The notes under the pieces are model-generated. The model saw only the letters and a program-made list of their open reading frames with translations, was not told the DNA's origin and made no database searches. Position numbers and translations under genes: made by a program. From NCBI GenBank assembly GCA_030530985.1, contig JAUMTX010000010.1, positions 1 to 64,000 of the forward strand: a DNA stretch of 64,000 bases, in the 5' to 3' direction. Below are positions 28,742 through 39,336 of this stretch, in pieces. Every line of letters begins with the position of its first letter. Positions within the stretch are counted from its first letter, which is position 1. Source of the DNA: Corynebacterium sp. (lineage in GTDB: Bacteria > Actinomycetota > Actinomycetes > Mycobacteriales > Mycobacteriaceae).

Positions 28742-30565
28742 TCACTGGCCTGCGCGCAGCGCGTCGAGACGCTGGAAGAACCTGTCGGTAATCGCAACGG
28801 AGGTTTCCGAGCCACCACCCAAAACAACCAGGGTGGCAAAGGCAATATCATCATCACGGAAGCCTGCGAACCAGGCGTGCGAACCGCCCGAGATTTCGGC
28901 CTCACCGGTCTTGCCATAAATGGTGCCACCGGCCCTCATGCCGCGTGCGGTACCACTGGTCACCACGGCACGCATCATATCGCGCAGGTTGCTTGCCACG
29001 ACAGGGTCCAAGGCAACACCAGGATTTTTGACCACGGTCTCGTGGCCGGAGATCAGGGTTGGTACTGGGGTCACACCGGTGGCGGCCGTGGCTGCAACCA
29101 GGGCCATGCCGAATGGGCTTGCAAGGTCGAGGCCCTGACCGAAGCCGGCTTCTGCCTTTTCGGTAATGTCATCACCATTTGGTACGGAGCCGGTGATGGT
29201 GGTCAGGCCTGGAATGTCGTAGTCGGTTCCCAAACCGAAGTTGCGTGCCATATCGGCCAGCTGGCCTGGTTCCAACCTGGAGGAGATATCAGCAAAGCTG
29301 GTATTGCAGGATTGTGCGAATGCGCGGGTCATTGGCACATTGCCGAGGCTGAAGCCATTGTAGTTGGTCACGATTCGTGGGCCGATTTCCATGGTGCCTG
29401 GGCATGGGACGGTGCTGCCTGGGGTCATGCCTTCATAGACCATGCCTGCGGTGGAGGTGATGATCTTGAAGGTGGAGCCTGGTGGGTACTGGCCGTTGAG
29501 GGCCACGTCGCCGTCTTCGTCGGCTGGCTTGGTTTGTGCTACCGCCAAGATTTCGCCTGTCGACGGCCTAATAACTACCATCATCGCCTTGGAATTGGCG
29601 CGCAGGGACAGAGCCTCCTGGGCGGCCTGCTGCACATTGTGTTCCAGGGAGACGCGTACTGCCGGGCTTGGGGTTGGGGCCACGGAGTCCAGGGTTTCAA
29701 TCTGGGCACCATTGGAGTTGGCAATCACTACTGCCCAGCCATTATTGCCATCGAGTTCGTCTTCAACAATGCTGGAGACGCGGGCCATAATATCGGGGGC
29801 GAAGGTTGGGTCCACATTAATGAGGGTATTTTCCGCATTAACGCTCACACCCTCTAGGTCTGCCAGTTCGGAGGCCACAATTGGGCCTTGGGTGGCATTA
29901 ATGGTGGCAACGGAATAGTTGCCTTCAAAGTCTGCCAGGGTGCGTGCCAGTTCGGTGGCGTTGATGGTTGGGACGGATCCGTCACGACCATTGGCATTTT
30001 GCAGGGCCTGGGCGATGCGTGTGGAGGCACCCGCCACATTGGCTACCTTTTGTGGGTTAATAACCACTCGGTAGAGGTAGCCCGGGCTGAGTACTTCTTG
30101 GCCATCGGCACTCACGACTCCGGCACGGTCTGCTTGGAGGGCGCGGAGTTCGAGGTGCTGGTTGGCGCCCATGGATGGGTGCACTGCTGTTGGCTGCCAG
30201 CGCACGGTCCAGCGGCCATTATTCTTGCTCAGCTGGACGGTGGACTGGTAGCTAAAGTGGCGGTCACGCGGCAGGTTCCAGGTCATAGTGTACTTGGCCT
30301 GCGCATTGGTGCCGGTGGTATCTGTCAGCTCTACTTCATCAAGGTTGGTGCTGATAGATTCTGCCTGGAGACCTTGATAGGAGGCCTCCAGTGCACTTTG
30401 GGCTGTGCTGGATGAGTCAGTGTATCCGCCTGCTTTAGCAAAGTCAGCGTTGCTGATTGCTTGCAGGAAGTCCTTGACAGTTGGGTCCGGGGCTTCCGGC
30501 TTTGGGGTACATGCGGTTACGGCCACCAAGAGGATGGTGGCGAGCAGTGCTCCAACTGACTTCAT
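28742..30565 (-). CDS. Class B-like penicillin-binding protein, lipoprotein
   Basis: 607 residues. The signal peptide ends in lipobox VTAC (Cys19). Residues 25-140 form an NTF2-like MecA_N domain (DPTVKDFLQAISNADFAKAG), then a dimerisation region, then the transpeptidase domain. The active serine is in YPPGSTFKIITS (SxxK, about residue 366), SxN is FAQSCNTSF (about 425) and KTG is GTIYGKTGEAE (about 570). All three motifs are intact, so it should cross-link peptidoglycan. An MecA_N domain often marks low-affinity PBPs, but beta-lactam resistance cannot be concluded. It follows ispG by 15 bases, as in C. glutamicum. Confidence 0.92.
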   Translation of the reverse strand: MKSVGALLATILLVAVTACTPKPEAPDPTVKDFLQAISNADFAKAGGYTDSSSTAQSALEASYQGLQAESISTNLDEVELTDTTGTNAQAKYTMTWNLPRDRHFSYQSTVQLSKNNGRWTVRWQPTAVHPSMGANQHLELRALQADRAGVVSADGQEVLSPGYLYRVVINPQKVANVAGASTRIAQALQNANGRDGSVPTINATELARTLADFEGNYSVATINATQGPIVASELADLEGVSVNAENTLINVDPTFAPDIMARVSSIVEDELDGNNGWAVVIANSNGAQIETLDSVAPTPSPAVRVSLEHNVQQAAQEALSLRANSKAMMVVIRPSTGEILAVAQTKPADEDGDVALNGQYPPGSTFKIITSTAGMVYEGMTPGSTVPCPGTMEIGPRIVTNYNGFSLGNVPMTRAFAQSCNTSFADISSRLEPGQLADMARNFGLGTDYDIPGLTTITGSVPNGDDITEKAEAGFGQGLDLASPFGMALVAATAATGVTPVPTLISGHETVVKNPGVALDPVVASNLRDMMRAVVTSGTARGMRAGGTIYGKTGEAEISGGSHAWFAGFRDDDIAFATLVVLGGGSETSVAITDRFFQRLDALRAGQ

Positions 30566-30580
30566 CGTTCTGCCCTTCTA

Positions 30581-31720
30581 CTATGGGGTGATTACCTCTG
30601 GGGAGCCCTTTTCTTCCATTGTTTCTGCTATCTTCATTGCTTCTTCAATGAGGGTTTCCACAATTTGGGATTCAGGAACAGTCCTGACTACTTCGCCCTT
30701 AACGAAAATCTGGCCCTTGCCATTACCGGAGGCAACACCAAGGTCAGCGTCACGAGCCTCACCAGGTCCATTAACCACGCAGCCCATGACGGCAACACGC
30801 AGCGGCACGTCCATGCCTTCAAGACCAGCGGTGACTTCTTCGGCCAGGGTGTACACATCAACCTGTGCACGGCCGCAGGATGGGCAGGATACAATCTCAA
30901 GCTTACGAGGACGCAAGTTCAAAGACTGCAGAATCTGGTCACCAACCTTGATTTCTTCCACTGGGTCTGCGGAGAGGGAGACACGGATGGTGTCGCCAAT
31001 GCCTTCTGCCAGCAGTGCACCAAAGGCCACGGAGGACTTAATGGTGCCCTGGAATGCAGGACCCGCCTCGGTCACACCGAGGTGCAGTGGATAGTCAGTC
31101 TGGGCTGCCAGCTGACGGTAGGCCTCAACCATAATGACTGGGTCATTGTGCTTCACGGAGATGGCAATATCACCAAAGCCGCATTCCTCAAAGAGGCCGG
31201 CTTCCCACACGGCGGACTCAACGAGTGCCTCTGGGGTTGCCTTGCCATACTTTTCCATAATGCGCTTATCCAAGGAACCAGCATTAACACCGATTCGAAT
31301 TGGAATGCCGGCGTCGCCAGCAGCCTTGGCTACTTCCTTGACGCGGCCGTCGAATTCCTTAATATTGCCAGGGTTCACACGCACCGCAGCACAGCCAGCA
31401 TCGATGGCTGCAAAGATGTACTTTGGCTGGAAGTGAATATCAGCCACCACTGGGATTGGGGACTTCTTGGCGATAATTGGCAACGCCTCAGCGTCCACCG
31501 TCTTTGGGCAGGCCACGCGCACAATATCACAACCAGTAGCAGTCAACTGCGCAATCTGCTGCAGGGTTGCGTTAATGTCGTGGGTCTTGGTGGTGGTCAT
31601 GGACTGCACGGAGATTGGGTAGTCACTACCCATACCCACATTGCCGACCATAATCTGCCGGGTCTTCCTACGGGGAGCTAGTGTCCTTACTGGCTCCTCG
31701 GGCATACCCAAATTAATCAC
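30581..31720 (-). CDS. ispG: 4-hydroxy-3-methylbut-2-en-1-yl diphosphate synthase (flavodoxin/ferredoxin)
   Basis: A 379-residue IspG (GcpE) that converts MEcPP to HMBPP in the MEP isoprenoid pathway through a [4Fe-4S] cluster. The three cluster cysteines are in [12 protein letters not shown] (CxxC) and [17 protein letters not shown], near the C terminus. The N-terminal TIM barrel has [17 protein letters not shown] and [17 protein letters not shown]. It is the bacterial two-domain type without the plant insert. Upstream lies a ribosome binding site AGGAGC. With rseP and dxr it forms the dxr-rseP-ispG cluster. Confidence 0.97.
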   Translation of the reverse strand: MINLGMPEEPVRTLAPRRKTRQIMVGNVGMGSDYPISVQSMTTTKTHDINATLQQIAQLTATGCDIVRVACPKTVDAEALPIIAKKSPIPVVADIHFQPKYIFAAIDAGCAAVRVNPGNIKEFDGRVKEVAKAAGDAGIPIRIGVNAGSLDKRIMEKYGKATPEALVESAVWEAGLFEECGFGDIAISVKHNDPVIMVEAYRQLAAQTDYPLHLGVTEAGPAFQGTIKSSVAFGALLAEGIGDTIRVSLSADPVEEIKVGDQILQSLNLRPRKLEIVSCPSCGRAQVDVYTLAEEVTAGLEGMDVPLRVAVMGCVVNGPGEARDADLGVASGNGKGQIFVKGEVVRTVPESQIVETLIEEAMKIAETMEEKGSPEVITP

Positions 31721-31749
31721 TATGTGCTCCTTTCAAAACTTCCCCCATT

Positions 31750-32829
31750 TTAGCCCAGGCGTATGGGGTTAACCACATCGGCGGCAATTGTGATGAGACC
31801 GATGAGTAGCAAAAGTCCACTAACTACCCAAATAATTGGCATTACCTTGGCATAATCCACTGGCCCCATATCGCGCCCGCGAATGAGATTACGTATCTTT
31901 TCATACAAAACAATGGCGATATGTCCACCGTCGAGAGGCGGCACTGGCAGCAAATTGAACAAAGCAAGGAAGAAGTTCAGCGATGCCAGTAGGTAGAGCA
32001 TGAACACCCAGTTGCCTTGGCCACCGATGCGGGTGGCGCCCACAACACTCATGGGGCCTTCCTGGTCACGCTCCTTGCCCACCACGGATTCCGCTACGCC
32101 CGGCAGCTTCTCCGGGAAGCTCATGAGGCCTTGGACTGCGCCCTTAATCATTACGCCGGAGAATTGTGCGGTTGCCGGAATGGCTTCCACTACCCCGTAC
32201 TGTTTCATCGCATCCACTGGTGCACTCACCACACCAATGGCTGCATCCTCACCCACGGTGATTGGCAGGTCAATGGTGGCACCCTCGCGTTCAATGGTCA
32301 GGGTGATGGTCTCATTGGGGTGCTGCTGGATTTCCTGGCGTACCGACGCAAAGCTCTCGGTCTCTACCCCGTCCACGGCACGAATCACATCACCCGGCTC
32401 CAGGCCTGCCGTTGCGGCTGGTCGGCCGGCTACTACTTCACCAATGCGTGGCGAGTAATCCGCATTTGGGTTTGGAAGCCCCGCACCAACAGCAACCACG
32501 TAGAGCAGAATAAAGCCCAAAATAAAGTTGACTATAACACCACCGCTGAGAACAAAGACACGCTGCCACCATGGCTTTTTCACCATGGCATCTGGCTCAT
32601 CCGCATCCGTATCCAGGTTAGTCATGCCCGCAATATCGCAGAAACCACCAAAGGGGAAAATCTTCAAACCATATTCGGTTTGCCCGCGCTTGAAGGAAAA
32701 GAGGCTAGGGCCAAAGCCAATAAAGAATCGGCGCACCCTCATGCCACAGGCCCGGGCAGCCGACATATGGCCCGCTTCGTGGAAGCCAATGGTCAGAATA
32801 ATGCCCAGGGCAAATAGTACGTATCCCAC
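31750..32829 (-). CDS. rseP: Site-2 intramembrane zinc metalloprotease (RseP/Rip1-like, M50)
   Basis: 359 residues, about four transmembrane helices. The zinc motif HEAGH is at residues 17-21 inside the first helix, and the third ligand region is FNLLPVPPLDGGHI near residue 300. Between them lies a single PDZ domain (about 120-200) with GLEPGDVIRAVDGVE. Homologues cleave anti-sigma factors and other membrane proteins within the bilayer; the mycobacterial counterpart is Rip1. Its GTG overlaps the dxr stop (TAGTG), so it is coupled to dxr. Confidence 0.93.
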   Translation of the reverse strand: MGYVLFALGIILTIGFHEAGHMSAARACGMRVRRFFIGFGPSLFSFKRGQTEYGLKIFPFGGFCDIAGMTNLDTDADEPDAMVKKPWWQRVFVLSGGVIVNFILGFILLYVVAVGAGLPNPNADYSPRIGEVVAGRPAATAGLEPGDVIRAVDGVETESFASVRQEIQQHPNETITLTIEREGATIDLPITVGEDAAIGVVSAPVDAMKQYGVVEAIPATAQFSGVMIKGAVQGLMSFPEKLPGVAESVVGKERDQEGPMSVVGATRIGGQGNWVFMLYLLASLNFFLALFNLLPVPPLDGGHIAIVLYEKIRNLIRGRDMGPVDYAKVMPIIWVVSGLLLLIGLITIAADVVNPIRLG

Positions 32830-33983
32830 TAGGAAACACCCTTCGCACGCATCTTTTCATGGGCACGCGCACGCGCCCATTCTTCGGTGGCCAGCACGTC
32901 CTCATAGTCGCGTGGTGCTGCCCCATCGGCCTCAGCCATGACTTCAGCAATAATGTCGGTAATGAGTGGGAAGGCAAGCTTGCGCTGCAGGAAGGCCTCC
33001 GCTGCTTCTTCATTGGCCGCATTATAAACAGCCGGGAAGCTGCCCTTCTTATCCACTGCAGCCGCCGCCAAATCCACTGCCGGGAAGTTTTCCCTATCCA
33101 CCGGCTCAAAGTCCCAGCGCATGATCTCGCTAAAGTCCAGGGCTGGCTGTGCCTGTGGCACTCGGTGTGGCCAGTCCAGGGCCAAAGAAATTGGCAGTTT
33201 CATGGATGGAGGGCTGGCCTGCGCGATGGTCGCACCATCAACGAAGGTCGCCATGGAGTGAATAATGCTCTGTGGGTGCACCACCACGTCGATACGCGAG
33301 GATGGCAGACCAAAGAGCAAACTAGCCTCAATCAACTCAAGGCCCTTATTGACCAGGGTCGCCGAGTTCAGGGTATTCATCTGACCCATGGACCAGGTTG
33401 GGTGCTGCGCCGCCTGCTCGGGGGTCACTTCCATCATCTGTTCACGGGTCCACCCGCGGAATGGCCCGCCCGATGCGGTAAGCACCAACCTATCCAGCTC
33501 CTCATGGGTACCAGAGTGCAGGCACTGCGCCATTGCGGAGTGCTCAGAATCCACCGGCACCAATTGCCCGGGCGCAGCCTTCTTGAGCACCAAATCGCCA
33601 CCAGCAACCAGGGATTCCTTATTTGCCAGGGCCAAGGTCGATCCAACCTCCAGGCTAGCCAGGGTCGCCCCCAGGCCCATGGATCCGACCAGCGCATTGA
33701 GCACCGTATCAGAATCAACCCTTCGTACTAATTCTTCTGCAGCTTTTGGTCCATGGATGACCGGCACCCCAAGGGCCGCAGATACCGTGGAGGCCGCCTC
33801 CTCATTGGCAACAGCCACCTCTGTAACCCCAAATTCTTTGGCCTGCTCAATGAGCAAGGAGGCATTATGCCCCGCCGCAGCGAGACCTACTACCTCGAAT
33901 TTATCGGGATTTTCACGGATTACCTCTAGGGCCTGGGTTCCAATGGACCCAGTCGAACCAAGAATCAGAATCTTTTTTGACAC
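32829..33983 (-). CDS. dxr: 1-deoxy-D-xylulose-5-phosphate reductoisomerase
   Basis: A 384-residue DXR, the NADPH-dependent committed enzyme of the MEP pathway. The N-terminal [17 protein letters not shown] is the NADPH loop. [14 protein letters not shown] and [14 protein letters not shown] carry metal- and substrate-binding residues, and [11 protein letters not shown] is the flexible active-site loop. Length is normal. It heads the dxr-rseP-ispG cluster, which supplies isoprenoid precursors for menaquinone and the decaprenyl carriers of the cell envelope. Confidence 0.97.
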   Translation of the reverse strand: MSKKILILGSTGSIGTQALEVIRENPDKFEVVGLAAAGHNASLLIEQAKEFGVTEVAVANEEAASTVSAALGVPVIHGPKAAEELVRRVDSDTVLNALVGSMGLGATLASLEVGSTLALANKESLVAGGDLVLKKAAPGQLVPVDSEHSAMAQCLHSGTHEELDRLVLTASGGPFRGWTREQMMEVTPEQAAQHPTWSMGQMNTLNSATLVNKGLELIEASLLFGLPSSRIDVVVHPQSIIHSMATFVDGATIAQASPPSMKLPISLALDWPHRVPQAQPALDFSEIMRWDFEPVDRENFPAVDLAAAAVDKKGSFPAVYNAANEEAAEAFLQRKLAFPLITDIIAEVMAEADGAAPRDYEDVLATEEWARARAHEKMRAKGVS

Positions 33984-34109
33984 ATATCCATTATTACCTG
34001 TTTTCCTCTTCCCTGTTTAATAGCAGCTCTTTTATGCATTAACTGTTTTATGCGAAAGTATGGCAGAATAGGTTCTAGAAACTCACCTCGATTTCAAAAG
34101 GAGTACATC

Positions 34110-34517
34110 GTGTCTGGACATAATGCCCCAGCTCCTGAGATTTATAACGGTGTGTCCACCCTGGATGAGCCATCTGCAGCATGGGGTTGGCACAATATCG
34201 GTATCCGTGCCGTTCAGATCTCTGGCTGGATTTCCGTTATTTTCCTCTTGGCTATGCTGATCGGTAATCACCACGGCCGCGTTGAGGATATCTACCTCGT
34301 TGTTATTGCAGCAGTTATTGCTCTTGGTCTTGTTTTGCAGCTCCTGCTCCCAGGCCTGCACCTCAAGGACCGCACCACTGTTACTGCTCGTAATAAGGCC
34401 CCAGGCCACGTAGAGCCTAATTGGACTGAGGATCAGAAGAACCTCACCGGTGCGTATGCAAATCTCACCGACTCCCAGCTTCGTTCTTTGAATATCGATC
34501 CAGCATCGGTTAAGTAA
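34110..34517 (+). CDS. DUF2631 small membrane protein
   Basis: A 135-residue protein with two transmembrane helices (about 35-55 and 63-85), preceded by EIYNGVSTLDEPSAAWGWH, the DUF2631 onset. The family is restricted to actinobacteria and uncharacterised; neighbours of dxr commonly carry it. The start is a GTG at 34110 with AAAAGGAG 6 bases before it; an upstream frame to 34050 adds non-family residues. It is divergent from dxr and followed by a strong terminator. Confidence 0.8.
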   Translation: MSGHNAPAPEIYNGVSTLDEPSAAWGWHNIGIRAVQISGWISVIFLLAMLIGNHHGRVEDIYLVVIAAVIALGLVLQLLLPGLHLKDRTTVTARNKAPGHVEPNWTEDQKNLTGAYANLTDSQLRSLNIDPASVK

Positions 34518-34529
34518 GAATCTAAGCCA

Positions 34530-34568
34530 ATACCCCCAGTATCCATCACGGATCTGGGGGTATTTTTT
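34530..34568 (+). terminator. Intrinsic terminator of the DUF2631 gene
   Basis: A long two-part stem, ATACCCCCAG with CTGGGGGTAT, extended by ATCC/GGAT after one bulged base, then TATTTTTT. This is a strong rho-independent terminator 12 bases after the stop. Confidence 0.9.
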
Positions 34569-34584
34569 GCTTTCCGACGCCCAA

Positions 34585-34603
34585 GGACGCCCACCGGGCG
34601 TCC
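34585..34603. repeat. Perfect GC-rich inverted repeat between terminator and rlmN
   Basis: GGACGCCC-ACC-GGGCGTCC, an 8-bp perfect stem, with a further GACGCCC copy just upstream at 34576-34582. It lies downstream of rlmN without a T tract on that side, so it may help 3' end stability more than termination. Confidence 0.55.
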
Positions 34604-34620
34604 GCGGGAGCCTATCTCCT

Positions 34621-35709
34621 TTAGTCCCTATTTTCTGCTGCTAGCTGGCCGCAGGCTGCAGCAATCTCTTGGCCGCGTGTGTCGCGGACGGTGCATGGCA
34701 CGCCCTGTGCAATAACACGGCGCACGAATTCATTTTGGCGCTCAATTGGGCTGGCATCCCATTTGGAGCCTGGGGTTGGGTTGAGTGGAATGAGGTTGAC
34801 GTGGACACGTGAGCCCAGAGCCTTGTGGAGCTTCTTGCCCAGCATATCGGCACGCCAGTCATGGTCATTAATATCGCGGATGAGTGCATATTCGATGGAT
34901 ACGCGGCGGCCGGTCTGGTCGGCATAGTAGCGCGCCGCATCTAGTACTTCTTGCACGGACCAACGGTTATTTGCTGGCACCAGGGTGTCGCGCAGTTCAT
35001 CATCCGGGGTGTGGAGGGAAACAGCCAGGGTGCAAGACAGGCCTTCATCAGCAAGCCTGCGGATGGCTGGGGCCAGGCCCACGGTGGACACGGTCACATT
35101 GCGCTGGGAGATGCCGAAGCCATCTGGGTTTGGCTGGGTAATTTGGCGCACGGCGCTTACTACGCGCTTGTAGTTGGCCAGTGGCTCACCCATGCCCATA
35201 AATACAATATTGGAGAGGCGACCGCCCTGCTCTTGCATATAGGCGGCTGCTGCGCGCACCTGGTCGACAATTTCGCCGCAGGAGAGGTTGCGGTCCAATC
35301 CGTGCTGGCCTGTGGCGCAGAATGGGCAGGCCATGCCACAACCCGCCTGGGAGGAGATACATAGGGTGGCGCGGTCTGGGTAGCGCATGAGCACGGATTC
35401 CAGCAGGGTGCCATCGTGGAGGCGCCATAGGGTCTTGGTGGTTTCCCCATCATCGCAGGAGATCTGCTTCATTGGGGTCATGAGGGTTGGGAATAGCGCG
35501 TCCTTGACTGCCTGGCGCTTATCGGCTGGCAGGTCTGACATGGTCAGTGGGTCTGCTTCAAGGCGTCCATAGTAGTGGCGCGCCAGCTGGTTGGCACGGA
35601 ACTTTGGTAGGCCAAGTTCCTTCAAAGCATCGACGCGTTCCTCTTGGCTGAGGTCGGCAAAGTGCTTTGGTGGCATGGCTTTGCGGGCTGCATTAAAGAC
35701 AAGCTGCAT
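34621..35709 (-). CDS. rlmN: 23S rRNA (adenine-2503-C2)-methyltransferase / tRNA A37 methyltransferase
   Basis: A 362-residue radical-SAM enzyme. The cluster motif CxxxCxxC is in [13 protein letters not shown] (about residue 125). The C-terminal cysteine needed for the methyl-transfer intermediate lies in [16 protein letters not shown] (about residue 355). The N-terminal domain with [30 protein letters not shown] binds RNA (family knowledge). Length and motifs are normal. It stands alone on its strand. Confidence 0.95.
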   Translation of the reverse strand: MQLVFNAARKAMPPKHFADLSQEERVDALKELGLPKFRANQLARHYYGRLEADPLTMSDLPADKRQAVKDALFPTLMTPMKQISCDDGETTKTLWRLHDGTLLESVLMRYPDRATLCISSQAGCGMACPFCATGQHGLDRNLSCGEIVDQVRAAAAYMQEQGGRLSNIVFMGMGEPLANYKRVVSAVRQITQPNPDGFGISQRNVTVSTVGLAPAIRRLADEGLSCTLAVSLHTPDDELRDTLVPANNRWSVQEVLDAARYYADQTGRRVSIEYALIRDINDHDWRADMLGKKLHKALGSRVHVNLIPLNPTPGSKWDASPIERQNEFVRRVIAQGVPCTVRDTRGQEIAAACGQLAAENRD

Positions 35710-35765
35710 GCGGGGTTATCCGTTCCTTATAAGAATATGAATGGGCGATACTATATGATGTCTGT

Positions 35766-36164
35766 ATGGATAAAAAAATCAAGGGCTCACTTGCTGGCGC
35801 CACATGGGCGTCTCTCGTGGCCGGCATTCTTCTGCTTATTCTGTTGATTATTTTCATCGTCCAGAATCCAGACCCAGTTGAGGTCCGTTACTTCAACTGG
35901 AATTTTACCCTACAAACTGGCGTAACCGTACTTTTGGCCGCCATCGTGGGTGCTGCGGTAATGGCTTTGGTCGGCATGGTGCGTATGTACCAGCTGCGCC
36001 GCCAGGTGAAGAAGCGCACGAAGGTTGCTACACAGGCCATGAAGGAAGCTGAAAGCACCAATGAGGATTTGGTTGCGCTTCAGGAGCAGCAGGCCCTTGC
36101 CCAGGCTGAGGCCGAGGCAGTCACCGACTCCCAGACTGCTCTTCCAGAGTCCGAGTCCAAGTAA
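35766..36164 (+). CDS. LapA-domain (DUF1049) membrane protein
   Basis: 132 residues with two transmembrane helices (about 15-35 and 50-75) around QNPDPVEVRYFNWNFTLQTGV, the LapA signature, and a charged coiled C-terminal tail (about 80-132). In E. coli LapA helps regulate lipopolysaccharide assembly; in actinobacteria the function is not established. It is divergent from rlmN and ends at a bidirectional terminator. Confidence 0.8.
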   Translation: MDKKIKGSLAGATWASLVAGILLLILLIIFIVQNPDPVEVRYFNWNFTLQTGVTVLLAAIVGAAVMALVGMVRMYQLRRQVKKRTKVATQAMKEAESTNEDLVALQEQQALAQAEAEAVTDSQTALPESESK

Positions 36165-36171
36165 TACCAAA

Positions 36172-36209
36172 AGGGACAGTTACTTTCACAGTAACTGTCC
36201 CTGTTCTTT
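36172..36209. terminator. Bidirectional terminator between the LapA gene and cdsA
   Basis: A 12-bp perfect stem AGGGACAGTTAC/GTAACTGTCCCT with a 7-base loop, followed by GTTCTTT on the plus strand and TTTTGG on the minus strand. It lies between convergent genes. Confidence 0.88.
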
Positions 36210-36224
36210 ATCTCAAACTAAAAC

Positions 36225-37076
36225 TTAGTTGACGATAAAACTCATGACCAGCCAGGCTGCCATGGAGGCCGCGAGGAAGGAATCCATACGGTCCATAATG
36301 CCACCGTGGCCTGGCAGCAGGTTGCTCATGTCCTTGATGCCAATTTCGCGCTTGAATTGGGATTCAATCAAGTCACCGAAGGTGGCACAAACAACAATGC
36401 CGGCACCGAGCGCTACACCCACCAAAACATGGGCGTGAAGCAGGAAGTGTGCACAGAGCATGCCGTTGATGATGCCAAAGACCATGGAGCCTGCCATGCC
36501 CTCCCAGGACTTCTTTGGAGAGATGCGTGGCGCCATTGGGTGGCTACCAAAGAGCACGCCGGCCACATATCCACCCACATCATTACACACCACGCCCAGG
36601 GCGAGGGTGAGAACAAAGTAGGCACCTGGTGCATCATCGCGGGTCATGGTCGCAATATCAGCACAGGCCACACCTGCCAGGCCAATCCACAGCAAGAGGA
36701 AGCAGCTGGTTGCTAGTTCCTTGAGGAATTCGCCGTGTTCTGCGCGCAGCAGGTGGTAGATGCACAGCACCAGGAAGGCCAGCATGAGTGCGCCCAGCAC
36801 GAAGGTGGAGCTAAAGAGCTGCTGGGCCCACACCATGGCGAGGGCAAAGACTATCAGCACATAGCCTGGGGTCTTGTACCCTTTTTCATTGAGCCTTGTG
36901 GATGTCTCCCACAGGCCACCGGCTACGGCGACCGATACGAGCGCCTGCCAGCCCCATGGGATGACAAAGATACAAAGAATGGCGACCGCACCGAGCAGCA
37001 CACCAACGGTGATGGCTGCCGGAAGATTGCGGCCAGCACCATTCTTTGGTTTTGGAAAAGTATGATGCGAGGTCAT
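36225..37076 (-). CDS. cdsA: Phosphatidate cytidylyltransferase
   Basis: A 283-residue integral membrane enzyme that makes CDP-diacylglycerol, the precursor of phosphatidylglycerol, cardiolipin and phosphatidylinositol lipids. The family signature near the C terminus is seen as RISPKKSWEGMAGSM and then GIKDMSNLLPGHGGIMDRMD (about residues 250-270). About eight transmembrane helices. It follows frr by 1 base and is the last gene of the pyrH-frr-cdsA run. Confidence 0.95.
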   Translation of the reverse strand: MTSHHTFPKPKNGAGRNLPAAITVGVLLGAVAILCIFVIPWGWQALVSVAVAGGLWETSTRLNEKGYKTPGYVLIVFALAMVWAQQLFSSTFVLGALMLAFLVLCIYHLLRAEHGEFLKELATSCFLLLWIGLAGVACADIATMTRDDAPGAYFVLTLALGVVCNDVGGYVAGVLFGSHPMAPRISPKKSWEGMAGSMVFGIINGMLCAHFLLHAHVLVGVALGAGIVVCATFGDLIESQFKREIGIKDMSNLLPGHGGIMDRMDSFLAASMAAWLVMSFIVN

Positions 37077-37077
37077 A

Positions 37078-37635
37078 TTAAACCTCCATCAGCTCCTTTT
37101 CCTTCTTGGCAACAACATCATCAACGCTAGATACATACTTAGCGGTGATCTTGTCCAATTCCTTCTCAGCTGCCTGTACTTCGTCTTCGCCGGCCTCGCC
37201 ATCCTTCTGGATGCGCTTGAGCTCTTCCATGCCCTTACGGCGAATATTACGAATGGCAATCTTGGCGTCTTCGCCCTTGGACTTAGCCATCTTCACCAGG
37301 TCCTTACGGCGTTCCTCAGTGAGCTGTGGAACGGTCACGCGCAGTACCTGACCATCATTGGTTGGGTTAACACCGAGGTCGGAGTTACGGATGGCGGTCT
37401 CGATTGGGCCCATGCTGCTCTGCTCATAAGGCTTAATGATGAGCATGCGTGGCTCTGGCACGCTGATGGTTGCCATCTGGGTGATTGGGGTTGGGGTACC
37501 GTAGTATTCCGCAACAATGCCATTGAACATGGCTGGGTTGGCGCGACCGGTACGAATGGTCTGAAGTTCTTCGCGGGCGTGCTCTACGGACAGGCCCATG
37601 CGCTCCTCAGATTCGAGAAGGGTGTCGTCAATCAT
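37078..37635 (-). CDS. frr: Ribosome recycling factor
   Basis: A 185-residue RRF that, with EF-G, splits the post-termination ribosome. The family N terminus [24 protein letters not shown] and [27 protein letters not shown] are present, then the long C-terminal helix ([18 protein letters not shown]). Length is normal. It sits between pyrH and cdsA. Confidence 0.97.
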   Translation of the reverse strand: MIDDTLLESEERMGLSVEHAREELQTIRTGRANPAMFNGIVAEYYGTPTPITQMATISVPEPRMLIIKPYEQSSMGPIETAIRNSDLGVNPTNDGQVLRVTVPQLTEERRKDLVKMAKSKGEDAKIAIRNIRRKGMEELKRIQKDGEAGEDEVQAAEKELDKITAKYVSSVDDVVAKKEKELMEV

Positions 37636-37653
37636 GTTTTTCCTTTACAAATA

Positions 37654-38367
37654 CTAGCGAACCAGGGTGCCGATCTTTTCGCCAGCTACTGCGCGGGCGA
37701 TATTGCCATCAACCAGCAGGTTGAAGACCAGGATTGGCATTTGGTTATCCATGCAGAGACTGAAGGCGGTAGCATCGGCTACCTTGAGGCCACGGTCAAT
37801 GCATTCACGGGGTGAGATCTCGGTGAAGAGTTCTGCATCTGGGTTGGTGCGTGGGTCATCACTGTATACGCCGTCCACAGCCTTGGCCATGAGCAGCACA
37901 TCGCAGTCAATCTCAAGCGCACGCTGTGCAGCCGTGGTGTCGGTGGAGAAATATGGCATACCCATGCCGGCACCGAAGATGACGACACGGCCCTTTTCCA
38001 GGTGGCGCTTGGCGCGCAGTGGAAGATAAGGTTCGGCTACCTGAGCCATATTGATGGCGGTCTGCACACGGCAGTCCACACCACGCTGTACAAGGAAGTC
38101 CTGCAGGGCTAGGCAGTTCATTACGGTGCCAAGCATGCCCATGTAGTCGGAGCGGGCACGGTCCATGCCCCTCTGCTGTAGCTGTGCACCACGGAAGAAG
38201 TTTCCGCCGCCAATAACGACGCTCACCTCCGTGCCGGCCTTTGCTACTTCGGCAATCTGACGTGCAACATTGTCCACGACATCAGGGTCGACGCCAACAT
38301 TGCCACCACCAAACATTTCGCCGCCTAGCTTGAGCATTACGCGCTTAAACCCTTGACGTTTTTCCAT
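37654..38367 (-). CDS. pyrH: UMP kinase
   Basis: A 237-residue hexameric UMP kinase of the amino-acid kinase fold that phosphorylates UMP to UDP. Seen are [34 protein letters not shown], and the distal [18 protein letters not shown]. It has a slightly longer N terminus than the E. coli enzyme. It is downstream of tsf but separated by a terminator, so it begins the pyrH-frr-cdsA unit. Confidence 0.97.
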   Translation of the reverse strand: MEKRQGFKRVMLKLGGEMFGGGNVGVDPDVVDNVARQIAEVAKAGTEVSVVIGGGNFFRGAQLQQRGMDRARSDYMGMLGTVMNCLALQDFLVQRGVDCRVQTAINMAQVAEPYLPLRAKRHLEKGRVVIFGAGMGMPYFSTDTTAAQRALEIDCDVLLMAKAVDGVYSDDPRTNPDAELFTEISPRECIDRGLKVADATAFSLCMDNQMPILVFNLLVDGNIARAVAGEKIGTLVR

Positions 38368-38431
38368 GGCTCACTTTCTTTTAACCAACGACTGACACAT
38401 ACGCCTATTAAGTTTACTAAATACGAAGAAA

Positions 38432-38457
38432 CCCCGCACCTTTTGTAAGGTGCGGGG
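38432..38457 (-). terminator. Terminator of the rpsB-tsf operon
   Basis: A perfect 11-bp stem CCCCGCACCTT/AAGGTGCGGGG with loop TTGT, followed on the minus strand by TTTCTTCGTATTT. It lies 31 bases after the tsf stop. Confidence 0.88.
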
Positions 38458-38487
38458 CACAGACTAGAGGCTTATGAGCCGGAAGTC

Positions 38488-39303
38488 TTACTTCTGGCCA
38501 ACCTCGAAGCGTACGAAGCCGGTGAGGGTGACGCCAGCGTCAGCCATAACCTGCTTCACGGTCTTCTTGGAGTCGGAAACGGAAGCCTGCTCGTTCAAGC
38601 AAACATCCTTGAAGAAGCCGTTGAGACGACCCTCAACGATCTTTGGCAGAGCAGCCTCTGGCTTGCCTTCCTCACGGGAGGTAGCTTCAGCGATCTCGCG
38701 CTCCTTCTCAACAACCTCAGCTGGAACATCTTCACGGTTGAGGTACTGAGCCTTCATAGCAGCAACCTGGAGTGCAGCAGCGTGTGCAGCCTCAGCGTTG
38801 TCACCTTCGTAAGCAATGAGAACACCAACAGCTGGTGGCAGGTCAGCGGAGCGACGGTGCAGGTAAACTGCAACCTGGCCCTCGAGGGTAGCTGCACGAC
38901 GGAGTTCGAGCTTCTCACCGATCTTTGCGGAGAGCTCAAGTACGAACTCGGAAGCTGGCTTACCTTCAACCTCAACAGCGTGAAGCTCTTCTACGGTGTT
39001 TGCCTTAGCAGCAGCAGCTGCAGCAGCAATCTTCTCGCAGGCTTCGATGAACTGTGCGTTCTTAGCCACGAAGTCGGTCTCGCAGTTAACTTCGACCATG
39101 GTGGAGCCGGATACAACGATCAGGCCCTCAGCAGCGTCGCGCTCAGCACGCTTGCCCACGTCCTTAGCACCCTTGATGCGAAGGAGTTCGATAGCCTTGT
39201 CAAAGTCACCCTCGGACTCGGTGAGGGCCTTCTTGCAGTCAACCATGCCGGAGCCGGTGATTTCACGCAGCTTCTTAACATCGGCAGCGGTAAAGTTCGC
39301 CAT
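38488..39303 (-). CDS. tsf: Translation elongation factor Ts
   Basis: A 271-residue EF-Ts, the nucleotide exchange factor for EF-Tu. The N-terminal UBA-like domain [21 protein letters not shown] and [15 protein letters not shown] in the core are diagnostic. The C terminus ends [23 protein letters not shown]. The codon choice is strongly biased to one codon per residue (e.g. GCA/GCT, CTC), as expected for a highly expressed gene. It follows rpsB by 33 bases. Confidence 0.97.
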   Translation of the reverse strand: MANFTAADVKKLREITGSGMVDCKKALTESEGDFDKAIELLRIKGAKDVGKRAERDAAEGLIVVSGSTMVEVNCETDFVAKNAQFIEACEKIAAAAAAAKANTVEELHAVEVEGKPASEFVLELSAKIGEKLELRRAATLEGQVAVYLHRRSADLPPAVGVLIAYEGDNAEAAHAAALQVAAMKAQYLNREDVPAEVVEKEREIAEATSREEGKPEAALPKIVEGRLNGFFKDVCLNEQASVSDSKKTVKQVMADAGVTLTGFVRFEVGQK

Positions 39304-39336
39304 GGGGCGATCCTCCTGAATTGTAGTTAGTGGTTA

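Noticed and set aside
28742..30565. PBP2a-like beta-lactam resistance determinant
   Set aside because: The MecA_N domain alone does not show resistance; this is the ordinary corynebacterial lipoprotein PBP next to ispG.
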